From NCBI RefSeq assembly GCF_031127815.1, contig NZ_JARXHY010000007.1, positions 62,001 through 126,000 on the forward strand: 64,000 bases of DNA. The letters run 5' to 3'. The stretch's first letter is position 1. Each line of letters opens with the position of its first letter. This document shows, in pieces, positions 17,926 to 26,872 of the stretch. A program made the translations under genes and the position numbers. Source of the stretch: Pelagicoccus sp. SDUM812003 (lineage in GTDB: Bacteria > Verrucomicrobiota > Verrucomicrobiia > Opitutales > Opitutaceae). Under the pieces are notes generated by a model that had not been told where the DNA came from, did no database searches, and worked only from the letters and a program-made list of their open reading frames with translations.

Positions 17926-19098
17926 TTGAATAAGATGAACGAGAAGATCGTATTTTTGATGTCCCACCCGAGGCATGCCAGGATGTGGCGTCGGGCGAAA
18001 CGCGTGCAGCCGCATTTTCAGCAGTCGCAGGTTCTCGCCTTCGACCGAGAGATCTCCACCCCGGCCAAGCACGGCGACTATGTTTCGCTAGGGAACATCG
18101 CCAACCGAAACTACCTGTCTCGGCTGGGGAGCTTGTTCAAGGCGTTTCGCATCATCAGAGCGTCGGTGAAGAGCGCCAGCGCGGTGTATTGCTTCAGCTT
18201 GGATCTCCTTTTGCTCGCATGGGTGGCCTGCCTGACCTCGCGGGCCAGGCCGAAATTCGCCTACGAGGTGGCCGACATTCGAGACGCCCTGGTCGGCAAA
18301 GGCGTCGCCAGCGCGGCGCTGCGATTTCTGGAGCGCTTTTTGATCCGCCGCGTAGCGGTGGTCGCCTTCACCTCGCGGCATTTCTACGAAGGCTATTTTC
18401 GCGAGGTGCAGCGTTTCGATTCCTTCCCTCATGTGGTCATCGAGCACAAGCCGGAGCTTCCCCGGCAGATCCGCGATTCGATCGAAAGGCCAGCAGGTCT
18501 TCCGAGACCCATTACGGTGGGCTACTTCGGGCTCATGAAGAGCGTCGCCTCGTTCGAATTGCTCGTGGAGCTCGCAAAGCGCTCCCAAGGCGCTGTTCGA
18601 GTCCTCTTTCGTGGGATGTTCGTGCCGCCCCTCGATGAAGCGCAGTGCCTAAAGACGATAGATGAATACGCTGAGCTTTCCTATGGAGGACCCTATAAAT
18701 CTCCGGCGGACTTGCCTAATATGTATCCGCAAGTTGATATCGTATGGGACGCATATAACGAAACGGAAAACTCGCGTTGGCAAAGAACGACTCGTTTTTC
18801 CGAATCTCTTTTCTTCAAAAAGCCGCTTATCGTTAACATCGGAACGCAAGACGAGCGCATCGCTCGGCAATATAACTTAGGGTTAACCGTTGATATAAGC
18901 GATCCCGAATCGGTTGTTGAGGCTCTGTTGGGAATTCGCGAAGAAGACTATCTAGAGTGGTGCGAGAGCTTCGATCGCTTGCCGGATTCCATGCTGTATT
19001 ATGGTGATGAATACAGCTCTTTGGTGAAGGCGCTGAAGCCCGAAGGGTCTGGGCTGCAGGGGAGCTTCGCGGTATCCCACGCACCGTCTCACAGCTAG
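17926..19098 (+). CDS. Glycosyltransferase, GT-B type
   Basis: The 390-residue product may begin at TTG 17926 or ATG 17935; an AAAAGGG at 17911-17917 fits either loosely. It begins with KIVFLMSHPRHARMWRRAKR, then shows FAYEVADIRD and VAFTSRHFYEG in the acceptor domain and VGYFGLMKSVASFELLVELAK at the start of the donor domain. The family motifs are weaker than in its neighbours, but the overall length and pattern fit a GT4-like enzyme. From about 18640 to 18900 the DNA becomes clearly AT-richer and uses codons such as ATA and TTA that are rare elsewhere in the gene, suggesting a mosaic 3' part. Confidence 0.75.
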   Translation: MNKMNEKIVFLMSHPRHARMWRRAKRVQPHFQQSQVLAFDREISTPAKHGDYVSLGNIANRNYLSRLGSLFKAFRIIRASVKSASAVYCFSLDLLLLAWVACLTSRARPKFAYEVADIRDALVGKGVASAALRFLERFLIRRVAVVAFTSRHFYEGYFREVQRFDSFPHVVIEHKPELPRQIRDSIERPAGLPRPITVGYFGLMKSVASFELLVELAKRSQGAVRVLFRGMFVPPLDEAQCLKTIDEYAELSYGGPYKSPADLPNMYPQVDIVWDAYNETENSRWQRTTRFSESLFFKKPLIVNIGTQDERIARQYNLGLTVDISDPESVVEALLGIREEDYLEWCESFDRLPDSMLYYGDEYSSLVKALKPEGSGLQGSFAVSHAPSHS

Positions 19099-19326
19099 GG
19101 ACACGTAAGGTTTGGTGGATCCCTTAGGAAAGCCTACGGAGACGGGCGGAAATTTTTTTTCGAAGGGCTTGAGTCGTAAATTTTTCTATAAGATTCAGTC
19201 AATGAAGCGATTAGAAAGGGGATGGGGGAACTTGATATAGAATCGGGCGTCTGTTCGCCGTTTAAACGATATGTGAATTGAAATTCATGTCGCGATTCGT
19301 GTTCGAATTCGTACGAAAAAGCGACG
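19099..19326. other. Promoter-like intergenic region
   Basis: This 228-base AT-rich gap has several A/T runs (for example 19152-19160) and no gene. It separates the glycosyltransferase block from the secreted beta-helix protein gene and may hold its promoter; no precise boxes can be assigned. Confidence 0.35.
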
Positions 19327-21831
19327 ATGACCCATCCAACGATGATAAGAACCAACTTCAACCAAACGACTAAAAGTACGAGCTTTAGTAGTAGCAGATG
19401 TTCTTGGATCGTTTCACGTGCACAGGAGAGTTCGGGCTTTGGCCAATCTCGTGCGTTCGCGAAGCGATTCATGGCGCTTGTAGCTGCGGTGTTCGTATCC
19501 TCTTCATTCTATTCCAACGCGGAGGCTGCCCATACCTATATGGAGGTTTCCAATGGGACGCTAAGTTTCCCCTCGGACCAAAACGGGTACAAGATTCCCG
19601 ATTTCTCCTATGCCGGTTACGAAAACTCCAACAAGGATCTGCCGGAGTACGGCGTTCACTACCAAGCGAAGGTCACGCTGAACAATCCTAGCGGAAACGA
19701 GACCTGGCGCGTGCAGAACGCGGTGGATCAGGTCGCTGCGATGGGACTCAACCAGTATGGCTACCGCGGCGCGGTGGTGCTGGGACCGGGCACCTGGGAT
19801 GTTGACACCATTGAAATCAAGAAAAGCGGTATCGTCATTCGCGGCGCCGGAGAGGGCTCCACGATCATCGAGAGCCACGTTCCCGATGGACGACCGGCTC
19901 AATCGATCCTGGTTGGTGAAATCATGTCTCCGGATCCGAACCAGCTGTTCATGGACGGTCGTTCCGGCTCGAAGTGGGACATCACCGACAGCGTGGTCGA
20001 CGTGGGAGATCGTTCCTTCAACGTGGAGTCCGGTCACAGTCTCACGATCGGCGACTCCATCGTGATCGAGCATCCCTGCACCTCGGCTTGGCTCTCCGCC
20101 ATCGGCGGCGGCGCTCCCTATCCCAAGAACTGGGGCGTAGGAGAGGTGCCGATACGCTACGTTCGCAAAGTCACTGCTGTCGAAGGAAGCAGGATCACCA
20201 TCGACGCCCCTGTTTTCTACTCGTTGGTCAAGGCGCGCTCGCAGTGCTTCGTCTACAAGTATACCGGAAACCCGATCAACAAGGTGGGAATCGAAAACCT
20301 GACCATCGATCACAAGACCAACTCCAACATCGACCAGGGGCACCAGAACCACTGCGTGAAGTTTGGCAAGGTAGACAACTGCTGGATGAGAAACGTCAGA
20401 GCCCAGAACTACAAGGCCCAAGGGATCGTGGTCCGGGAATCGAGCCGCGTGACTTTCGACAACGTTGACGTGACCGATCCGCACGCGGAAGTGAAGGCCG
20501 CTCACCGCTACGGAATCTCCTTTCGCGGCGCCCAGTTGATTTTGGCCAAGGATAGCTACGGACGCAGAAATCGCCACCAGTATATCGGCGGGGGCCATGC
20601 CATGGATTCCGGAAACGTCTTCGTTCGCTGTATCGCAGAGGACAACTACGGGGCTTCGGAGGACGGCCACCAGCGCTGGGCGAACGGCACCTTGTTCGAC
20701 GCTTGCGTCTTCCGGCAAGTGGGAAGCCCGGAGTCCAACACCGGCAAGTATTTCGACCAGAAGATGCTATGGATGGGTAACCATGGCGACAACAGCAATG
20801 GGCATGGTTGGGCGTCCGTCACCGGCGTCGCTTACAAATGCCGCGTGCAATCCGGCGGCTACGCCATCGTAGCCAAGCCTCCCACGGGGATGAACTACGT
20901 GATCGATTGCGAAGGCGATTTCAGATCGAGCCACTCCGCTCATGGCGACTACCCGGGAGCTCTCAACATCAGCACTTCGGGCACGCTGCCGGAGAGCCTG
21001 TTTGAAGCTCAATTGGCGCAGCGGCTTGGCAAGACCGCTCAAGCTATCTGGTCGACCCAGCAGGATGCTTTGGATTTCGAGTACCAGCTCGTGGGGTCGG
21101 AATCGGATCGCACCTTCACTCTCACCAACACCGGCAGCGATACGCTCAGCGGTTCGATCGACGTGGACAGCTCTGTCTTTTCGATCGTCTCCAGCAAGAG
21201 CTTCAGCGGCCTCGCCCCAGGCAGCGATCTGACGATTCACGTTAGGTATCAGCCCAGCGAAGCGGGGTCTGACAGCGCCACCTTGACCGTATCCAGCGAC
21301 AGAGACTTTCAAGTCGTTTTGGGCGGCGTGGCCGTCGAGGCCCAGGAGAGCAATCTGCTTCTGGCCGACTCGGGGACTCTGCTTGGAGCCATGGCCGATT
21401 ATGGCGACTACATCACCACTACCCTCAAAGACGAAGGCTATGCCGTTTACGCTGTCTCGGTGGCGCAGGCCGGCGAATACAAGCTAGTGGCGGAGGTCAA
21501 CGCCTCCGCAGAGGGCAGCAACTCCTTCTATCTCGCCATAAACAAATTGCCGAGCTCAGCCGAGGACACCTGGGACGTGGTCACGCTTACCGACGGATTC
21601 GAGCTGCGCGAAGTATCGCTGCGAGGCTCTGGAGCCTATAACGCTCCGGAATTCGAACCCGCGACTTGGGAGCTGGCAAAGGGCGTTCACTACATTTATC
21701 TCCGTGGTCGTGAAACGGATACGCAATTGCGTCAGCTTACGCTGATGTCTACTGCCGATGCAGGGGGGGCCGCCCCGGTCCAGCCTACGACTTTGGATGT
21801 GAAGGAACTTGTCGGCGACGACAACACATAG
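19327..21831 (+). CDS. Secreted right-handed beta-helix protein with ASH-like and CBM-like domains
   Basis: The 834-residue frame has an unusually long S/T-rich n-region before a clear signal sequence (MALVAAVFVSSSFYSNAEAA); ATG 19471 is therefore an alternative start. Residues about 140-560 form a pectate-lyase-like right-handed beta-helix, with VVLGPGTWDVDTIEIKKSGI, VIRGAGEGSTII and many short N/D-G-V turns. Residues about 585-672 look like an ASH/HYDIN-type Ig domain (FTLTNTGSDTLSGSIDVD, VRYQPSEAGSDSATLTV). Residues about 675-815 resemble a CBM6/35-type beta-sandwich (GEYKLVAEVNASAEGSN, GVHYIYLRGRETD). It may trim or modify the polysaccharide as a lyase, epimerase or hydrolase; catalytic residues are not identifiable by eye. 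Confidence 0.85.
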   Translation: MTHPTMIRTNFNQTTKSTSFSSSRCSWIVSRAQESSGFGQSRAFAKRFMALVAAVFVSSSFYSNAEAAHTYMEVSNGTLSFPSDQNGYKIPDFSYAGYENSNKDLPEYGVHYQAKVTLNNPSGNETWRVQNAVDQVAAMGLNQYGYRGAVVLGPGTWDVDTIEIKKSGIVIRGAGEGSTIIESHVPDGRPAQSILVGEIMSPDPNQLFMDGRSGSKWDITDSVVDVGDRSFNVESGHSLTIGDSIVIEHPCTSAWLSAIGGGAPYPKNWGVGEVPIRYVRKVTAVEGSRITIDAPVFYSLVKARSQCFVYKYTGNPINKVGIENLTIDHKTNSNIDQGHQNHCVKFGKVDNCWMRNVRAQNYKAQGIVVRESSRVTFDNVDVTDPHAEVKAAHRYGISFRGAQLILAKDSYGRRNRHQYIGGGHAMDSGNVFVRCIAEDNYGASEDGHQRWANGTLFDACVFRQVGSPESNTGKYFDQKMLWMGNHGDNSNGHGWASVTGVAYKCRVQSGGYAIVAKPPTGMNYVIDCEGDFRSSHSAHGDYPGALNISTSGTLPESLFEAQLAQRLGKTAQAIWSTQQDALDFEYQLVGSESDRTFTLTNTGSDTLSGSIDVDSSVFSIVSSKSFSGLAPGSDLTIHVRYQPSEAGSDSATLTVSSDRDFQVVLGGVAVEAQESNLLLADSGTLLGAMADYGDYITTTLKDEGYAVYAVSVAQAGEYKLVAEVNASAEGSNSFYLAINKLPSSAEDTWDVVTLTDGFELREVSLRGSGAYNAPEFEPATWELAKGVHYIYLRGRETDTQLRQLTLMSTADAGGAAPVQPTTLDVKELVGDDNT

Positions 21832-21857
21832 GAGAACGATTTAGGAACGAGTCGATC

Positions 21858-21883
21858 TAGCGTATCCAGCTTTCGGTACGCTA
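21858..21883 (+). terminator. Possible weak intrinsic terminator
   Basis: Arms TAGCGTA (21858-21864) and TACGCTA (21877-21883) form a 7-bp stem with a 12-base loop, followed by TCTTTC. It lies 27 bases after the beta-helix gene. The T-tract is short, so termination would be partial. Confidence 0.4.
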
Positions 21884-22197
21884 TCTTTCAGAATGCGGCT
21901 ACCGGTAGACCTGGTAGTCGCGTTCGCGTGTACGCGACCTTGTCTTTTCGGTCTCCAGCGCGATCGGTTCGCGTACTTCGATATGCAATTCAGCTCGATT
22001 CACGCCCACGACTTGGGGCAATCCTCGAGAACGAATCCGTCGAGTTCGGGCTGCAAAGCGATCGCTCGCGAGATTTATGTTTTCGAGTTTCCGCGAATTG
22101 GAAAGTAGAGCGCGTCTCAGCTAGACGAGCGTTGCCAGGTTGCGGTTCGCATTCGCGACCATTGGCCCTGTTTGTTCACCTATACCCAACCTCAAAT
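21884..22197. other. Gap without a convincing gene before the methyltransferase
   Basis: The methyltransferase frame stays open back to 21928, but the encoded residues are R/S-rich and show no domain, so I treat it as untranslated. No repeat or promoter stands out. Confidence 0.4.
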
Positions 22198-22980
22198 ATG
22201 ATAAATGCCATGTCTCTCATCTCTAAGATCGAAACTGCAAGCGCCATTAGCCGCGGGTTCATTTGCATGACCGGATACACCGTAGCGAGCCCGTTTCATC
22301 GTCCGTCTCGCCTACGCTTCCTAGAAGCGGCTCGAGAACGGTTCAGCGTCTATTTGAGGGAGCCAACCTTGGAGCGCGTGGCGGTGTCGGAGCTAGTGGA
22401 TACGGTGGAGGAAATCGTATTGCGCCATAGCATCGCTGGCGAGTGGCAGGTGACCCTGCCGGAACTGGCCGTTCTCGTAGGCATCGCCAAGTCTCGCTCC
22501 GTATCCAATATCTTCGAGATCGGAACCTTCGATGGCAGGACGTCGCTGAACCTCTCCTTGAACAGCCCTAGCGCCGCGATACGGACGATCGACCTGCCAG
22601 ATGGAGTCCCAGGCTCTCCAGGCGGAAAGAAGCCGGGGTCGCTGATCAGAGAGCGCGTTCAGGAAGGCGCGATCGAGCAGCTGTTTGGCAATTCGCTCGA
22701 GTACGATTTCTCGCCTTGGTATGGAAAGCAGGACTTTGTATTCATCGATGCAGGACACAGCTATCGAAATGCCTTGGCTGATTCGAAGACTGCCTTGAAG
22801 CTGGTCGAGGGGCAGGAGGCCATTATTCTGTGGCATGACTACGCATCGATGCCCGGGGTTACGCAGGCGGTTGAGGAAACGTGCGCTCAGATCTCCAGCG
22901 ATGTGACCACTGGTTGGATCGAGGGGACTTCGCTCGCGTTTGTCGTCTCCCGGCCCGGTAGTCCGATCCGATTGAAGTGA
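22198..22980 (+). CDS. Class I SAM-dependent methyltransferase (Methyltransf_24 type)
   Basis: ATG 22198 or ATG 22210 gives a product of about 260 residues; I prefer 22198. SAM-binding motif I is IFEIGTFDGRTSLNLSLN (the E-x-G-x-x-x-G pattern). A later DFVFIDAGHSYRNALADSK holds the acidic residue and His typical of the Methyltransf_24 group, and IILWHDYASMPGVTQAVEE completes the core. Proteins of this family within polysaccharide loci often methylate sugars or transfer groups to glycan ends. The substrate is unknown. Confidence 0.82.
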   Translation: MINAMSLISKIETASAISRGFICMTGYTVASPFHRPSRLRFLEAARERFSVYLREPTLERVAVSELVDTVEEIVLRHSIAGEWQVTLPELAVLVGIAKSRSVSNIFEIGTFDGRTSLNLSLNSPSAAIRTIDLPDGVPGSPGGKKPGSLIRERVQEGAIEQLFGNSLEYDFSPWYGKQDFVFIDAGHSYRNALADSKTALKLVEGQEAIILWHDYASMPGVTQAVEETCAQISSDVTTGWIEGTSLAFVVSRPGSPIRLK

Positions 22981-23104
22981 ACAGCGGCCGCACCGCTGGC
23001 GCGAATGCGATTTCAACTATCGACTCCGGGTTTCGAGATCGATTGGCAGGAGAGCTGCTTGAGGTAATCGAAGTCTGTGTAGTTAAGGAATAGATACGGC
23101 ACGC

Positions 23105-24379
23105 ATGAGAATACTTTTGGTAACTTGGGTTGCACCGGTGCCTACAAGCATCGGCGGCAGCCAGCGGACAAACCTGCTCCATCGCGCCTTGAGCGAGCTG
23201 GGCGAGGTCGAGATGATCGTTCTATCGTCGGCAACGAGGTATACGGAGGAGCAGTGGCGGGTCATGAAGGACCGTTTCGGTCTAGTGGGGCGCATCCACT
23301 TGCCCAAGGCCTTCGAGAGGTCTCCTTGGAAATACCTGCCGCTTCCCCAGCGATGGAAAAACAAGCTTGGGCATAATGTGGAGGGTAGCCGCCGATTGCT
23401 GGCTACCGACCCGCGACTGAAAAACGCTTTGGAGTCCATGGTCGATTTGAGTCGCTACGATGTGGTCGTCGGCAGGTACGCCCGATCGATTGCCGCCTTG
23501 GGCTTGCACGAGAACGCGAAGCCGCCGGTGGTGTTGGATATCGACGACTGGGATCCGGACAAGTATCGCTCACGGCTCAGCGGGAAGGTGAGCGCTTGGG
23601 AGCGACTGATCCTCGGCTGGCACCTACGAAACATCGAGAAGGCGTCGCCGAGCGTCATCGCTGGCACGCGAGCCCAGTGGGTTTCCAACCCATCGAATCT
23701 CGAGGAACCGCTCGTTTCTCGAGCCAGGCTCTTGCCGAATATTCCCTTCGAGGCGGAAGGCAGCGATCTGGGGGACTTCCCGCTTCCGGAAGGAAAGGTG
23801 TTGATGACCATTGGATCCTATCAGCATCGCCCGAACGCTCTCGGTGTTGATTGGTTCCTGAACGAGGTCTGGCCAATGGTCGTAGCGGCGGAGCCGGGCG
23901 CGACGTTTCGCGTTTATGGCAGCCACTTGAGCTCTTCCATGCGGGATCGGTGGTCTCGGGTGAAAAACGTCGAGGTGATCGGATTTGTGGATACGGTTGA
24001 GGAAGCCTACCGAAACGCGGTCGCTACGGTGTGCCCCGTCAATGATGGAGCGGGTACGAATATCAAGATACTGGAGTCGCTCAGACATGGACGTCACTGC
24101 TTTTCAACTACGACCGGAGCGAGAGGATTCGACGATCTAGTGGAGGAGGACGTCGTAGGGGCGTTTTCGGACGCCGAGACGATGGCCCGAGCGATCGTGG
24201 AATCCTTGGGAAACCGCCAACGTTTGCCCGATCTCGGGGAGCGAGGACGAACCTTGGTCGAAGAGCGGTATTCCTACGCGATGTTTTCGACCGTGGTACG
24301 AGAAGGCATCGAGGACGCTCTGGGCAGGTCGATCGGTGGAGCGCCGATAGCGCAAGAGCGTCGTAAGGCGCTGGTTTAG
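23105..24379 (+). CDS. Glycosyltransferase, GT4/Glyco_trans_1_4 type
   Basis: The 424-residue protein starts MRILLVTWVAPVPTSIGGSQ, the glycine-rich acceptor-domain opening. It has VVLDIDDWDPDKYRSRL before the hinge, then LMTIGSYQHRPNALGVDWFLNEVWP, a signature of the Glyco_trans_1_4 group that includes TIGR03087-like exopolysaccharide transferases. VCPVNDGAGTNIKILESLRHG carries the donor-binding motif. It probably adds one sugar of the repeat unit. Followed 23 bases later by a sulfotransferase gene. Confidence 0.9.
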   Translation: MRILLVTWVAPVPTSIGGSQRTNLLHRALSELGEVEMIVLSSATRYTEEQWRVMKDRFGLVGRIHLPKAFERSPWKYLPLPQRWKNKLGHNVEGSRRLLATDPRLKNALESMVDLSRYDVVVGRYARSIAALGLHENAKPPVVLDIDDWDPDKYRSRLSGKVSAWERLILGWHLRNIEKASPSVIAGTRAQWVSNPSNLEEPLVSRARLLPNIPFEAEGSDLGDFPLPEGKVLMTIGSYQHRPNALGVDWFLNEVWPMVVAAEPGATFRVYGSHLSSSMRDRWSRVKNVEVIGFVDTVEEAYRNAVATVCPVNDGAGTNIKILESLRHGRHCFSTTTGARGFDDLVEEDVVGAFSDAETMARAIVESLGNRQRLPDLGERGRTLVEERYSYAMFSTVVREGIEDALGRSIGGAPIAQERRKALV

Positions 24380-24402
24380 TCACAAAACTCAAGCTGCAGC
24401 TT

Positions 24403-25260
24403 ATGAATATGAAAACGGAAGTGGAACGCAGGCGTCCTTCTATGGATCCGACGCCATGGAATTACCGAGAGCCCAAGCTGGATCTACACCACCGCTACAA
24501 AGGCTATGTCAACGAGGTCAAATCGTTGATCAATGCCGGGATGTCGATTGCTCGAGGGAAGTACAGCAAGCCTGACTCGCGATTCGTCATATTTGGCCGG
24601 GAGCGTTCCGGCTCGACCCTACTGGTACGCTATCTGGATCAGCACTCCCAGATTCATTGCTGTGGTGAGATCTTGCGATCGCGCATGCTCTGGCCGCACG
24701 GGCATCGGGATCGCTGCCTCAATGCTGGCACGAAGCCGGTGCGGGGCTTCAAGCTGCTCAGCTACCAGGTTACGCAGGTGCATGGGCAGCGGCCGGACGG
24801 CGGCTACCTGAAGCGTCTGTCCGAAGAGGGCTTCAAGGTCATATACCTGCATCGCGACAACTACTTTCGTCTTGCTGTATCCAATATCTACGCGCGCTTG
24901 AGAGGCGCGTTTCATCAGGAGGCGTCTCGCAGCGCTGAGGCAAAGCGCGAGTCTTTTGTCTTCGATCCCAAGGTGTTGGTGAACTGGATGGAAGGGGCTG
25001 AACTCCGGACCCGAGAAGAATTGAAGCTGCTCGAGGATGTCGATTTTCTAGAGGTCGAATACGAGCGCGACTTGTCGAATCAGGAGACGCACCTGCGCAC
25101 CCTGAAGCGCGTGTTCGATTGGCTGGAGGTCGAGCCGGAACCCCTTTCCCTCGCTTTGAAGCGAATCACCCCGAAACGATTGGACGAAATCATCGAGAAT
25201 TACGACGAGGTTGTGGAAGCGGTTTCCAAAACGCGCTACGAGCGATTTCTCGAAAAGTAG
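24403..25260 (+). CDS. Sulfotransferase (Stf0/Sulfotransfer_3-like)
   Basis: The 285-residue protein has the PAPS 5'-loop FVIFGRERSGSTLLVRYLDQ (about 62-81), in which R-x-x-S-G-S-T replaces the P-K-S-G-T form. This RSGSTLL version is typical of Stf0 and nodulation NodH-type enzymes. VIYLHRDNYFRLAVSNIYAR (about 147-166) is the 3'-phosphate binding segment with Arg and Ser. The C-terminal half is rich in E, R and L, with a VDFLEVEYERDL segment. It probably sulfates a sugar in the glycan. It differs in subfamily from the gene at 13363. Confidence 0.87.
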   Translation: MNMKTEVERRRPSMDPTPWNYREPKLDLHHRYKGYVNEVKSLINAGMSIARGKYSKPDSRFVIFGRERSGSTLLVRYLDQHSQIHCCGEILRSRMLWPHGHRDRCLNAGTKPVRGFKLLSYQVTQVHGQRPDGGYLKRLSEEGFKVIYLHRDNYFRLAVSNIYARLRGAFHQEASRSAEAKRESFVFDPKVLVNWMEGAELRTREELKLLEDVDFLEVEYERDLSNQETHLRTLKRVFDWLEVEPEPLSLALKRITPKRLDEIIENYDEVVEAVSKTRYERFLEK

Positions 25261-25336
25261 AACACCGTCGAGCGGTCTGCCGATCGCGATGCTCAAGCAT
25301 CGAAACGGCCTTTCACGAGTTCACTGAGCGTTACAT

Positions 25337-26830
25337 ATGTCCCTTAAGACGAAAACCATAACAGGCGCCCTTTCCACTGGATTCGGACAGGGGGTGAAGG
25401 TCGTCTTGCGCCTTCTTTCGATCGCTGTCCTGGCGCGTTACCTCAGCCCGGAGGACTATGGCTTGGTCGCCCTTGTGACCTCCATCGCGGGGATTCTCGC
25501 GATCTTCCAGGAAGCGGGACTATCCACTGCCATTTTGCAGAAGCCGGAAGTCAACCAGATCGAACTGAGCAGCATCTATTGGACGAACGTGGCATTAGGC
25601 TTCGCGGTCTTCGTCCTGACCGCAGGGTTCGGACCGATCGCTAGCAGGATATTCGATCAGGAACTGCTCGTGTATTTGCTTCCTTGTTACGGTCTTGCAG
25701 CGTTTATTCGAAGCTTCACGGTGCAGCGCGTGACCTTGTTGCAACGGGAAATGAAATTTACGGAGCTGGTGAAGGCGGATCTGATCAGCTTGGTGGCGAG
25801 CACTGTTGCGGCGATCGTAGCGGCCATGAACGGATTGGGCGTGTGGTCTCTGGTCGTTATGAATCTTTCCTACACTTTGATCTACAATCTGATGGTTACG
25901 GTCTATCAGAAGTGGCATCCAGATTTTCGATACCATCATGCGTCCGCCTTGCCCTTGCTTCGTTTTGGGGCTTCGATCATGGGGTCTAAACTGATTGGTC
26001 GCATCGGAGAGAGCTTGGACGCGATCATAGTGACCTATTTCCTAGGAGTCAGTCCAGCAGGCTACTACAATCGGGCCCAGAGCATCCTGAACGGGCCGAT
26101 GCGGCAGATCGTCAATCCGATCATTTCCGTAGCTCGCGCCGGGACGTTTCGCGCGGCAGATGAACGCGCCAAGCTGGAAAAGGCGGTGGGGCTGGTACTG
26201 ACGCTGACCTCTTTGGTATGCGGCTCGATCGTATTGCTGTCGTTCGCTCTTGCGTATCCAATTGTCATGACGTTGCTCGGTCCGGAATGGGCGCTTTGCG
26301 TTCCGTTGTTCATGGCCCTTGCGCCCTTCGCCTTGATCGAACCGTGCTCCTCTTATTTGACCACGGTTCTGGTTTCGCGGGGGGACGCCGCGGCATTGTT
26401 CAAGTGGAAGCTGTTCAGCGTGACGACAATCGTCATCAGCTTGTTCATCGGTTTGAAGTGGGGGATCTTGGGAGTGGCCTGCTCGTATTCACTTTCTGGG
26501 CTCTTTGTTCGATTCCCGCTACTCTTCGCCTATTCCTCTCGAAAGATCGGCATCCCGTTTCTCCGTCTGATGAGTGGCGTGCTTCCCTCTCTGGCCGTGG
26601 GCGCTCCGTTGATCGCGATCAATCTGATCGCCTATCTGCGGGACCAGGAGCCCGGACTGTTGCAGTCCACTTTGCTCGCTCTCGTGACCATGAGCGTGTA
26701 TTGGGGAGCGATGTGCTTTTTCGAAAACACTCGGGAGGCGGTGACGCTGCTCACGAATCGTTTGTTTCAAGTCATGCCTTTCAAGCCATTGAGGCGGCGC
26801 ATGCAGTTAGCCTGGTCGCGCGGCCGCTGA
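25337..26830 (+). CDS. Polysaccharide flippase, MOP superfamily (Wzx-like)
   Basis: The 497-residue integral membrane protein has about 12-14 hydrophobic helices. It shows the typical N-terminus of the WzxC group: TITGALSTGFGQGVKVVLRL, followed by VLARYLSPEDYGLVAL, which is the AR-L-P-DYG motif. RFGASIMGSKLIGRIGESLD and VSPAGYYNRAQSI are further WzxC-like signatures. It moves the undecaprenyl-linked repeat unit across the inner membrane. The only flippase in the locus, pairing with the Wzy-like gene at 16514. The C-terminus is basic. Confidence 0.93.
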   Translation: MSLKTKTITGALSTGFGQGVKVVLRLLSIAVLARYLSPEDYGLVALVTSIAGILAIFQEAGLSTAILQKPEVNQIELSSIYWTNVALGFAVFVLTAGFGPIASRIFDQELLVYLLPCYGLAAFIRSFTVQRVTLLQREMKFTELVKADLISLVASTVAAIVAAMNGLGVWSLVVMNLSYTLIYNLMVTVYQKWHPDFRYHHASALPLLRFGASIMGSKLIGRIGESLDAIIVTYFLGVSPAGYYNRAQSILNGPMRQIVNPIISVARAGTFRAADERAKLEKAVGLVLTLTSLVCGSIVLLSFALAYPIVMTLLGPEWALCVPLFMALAPFALIEPCSSYLTTVLVSRGDAAALFKWKLFSVTTIVISLFIGLKWGILGVACSYSLSGLFVRFPLLFAYSSRKIGIPFLRLMSGVLPSLAVGAPLIAINLIAYLRDQEPGLLQSTLLALVTMSVYWGAMCFFENTREAVTLLTNRLFQVMPFKPLRRRMQLAWSRGR

Positions 26831-26872
26831 TGACGGTGGAGCAAGGGGAACGAACCCGGTTGGAAATCGGTT

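Noticed and set aside
21928-22197. N-terminal extension of the methyltransferase
   Set aside because: The 90 extra residues are R/S-rich without a domain, and a sensible start exists at 22198.
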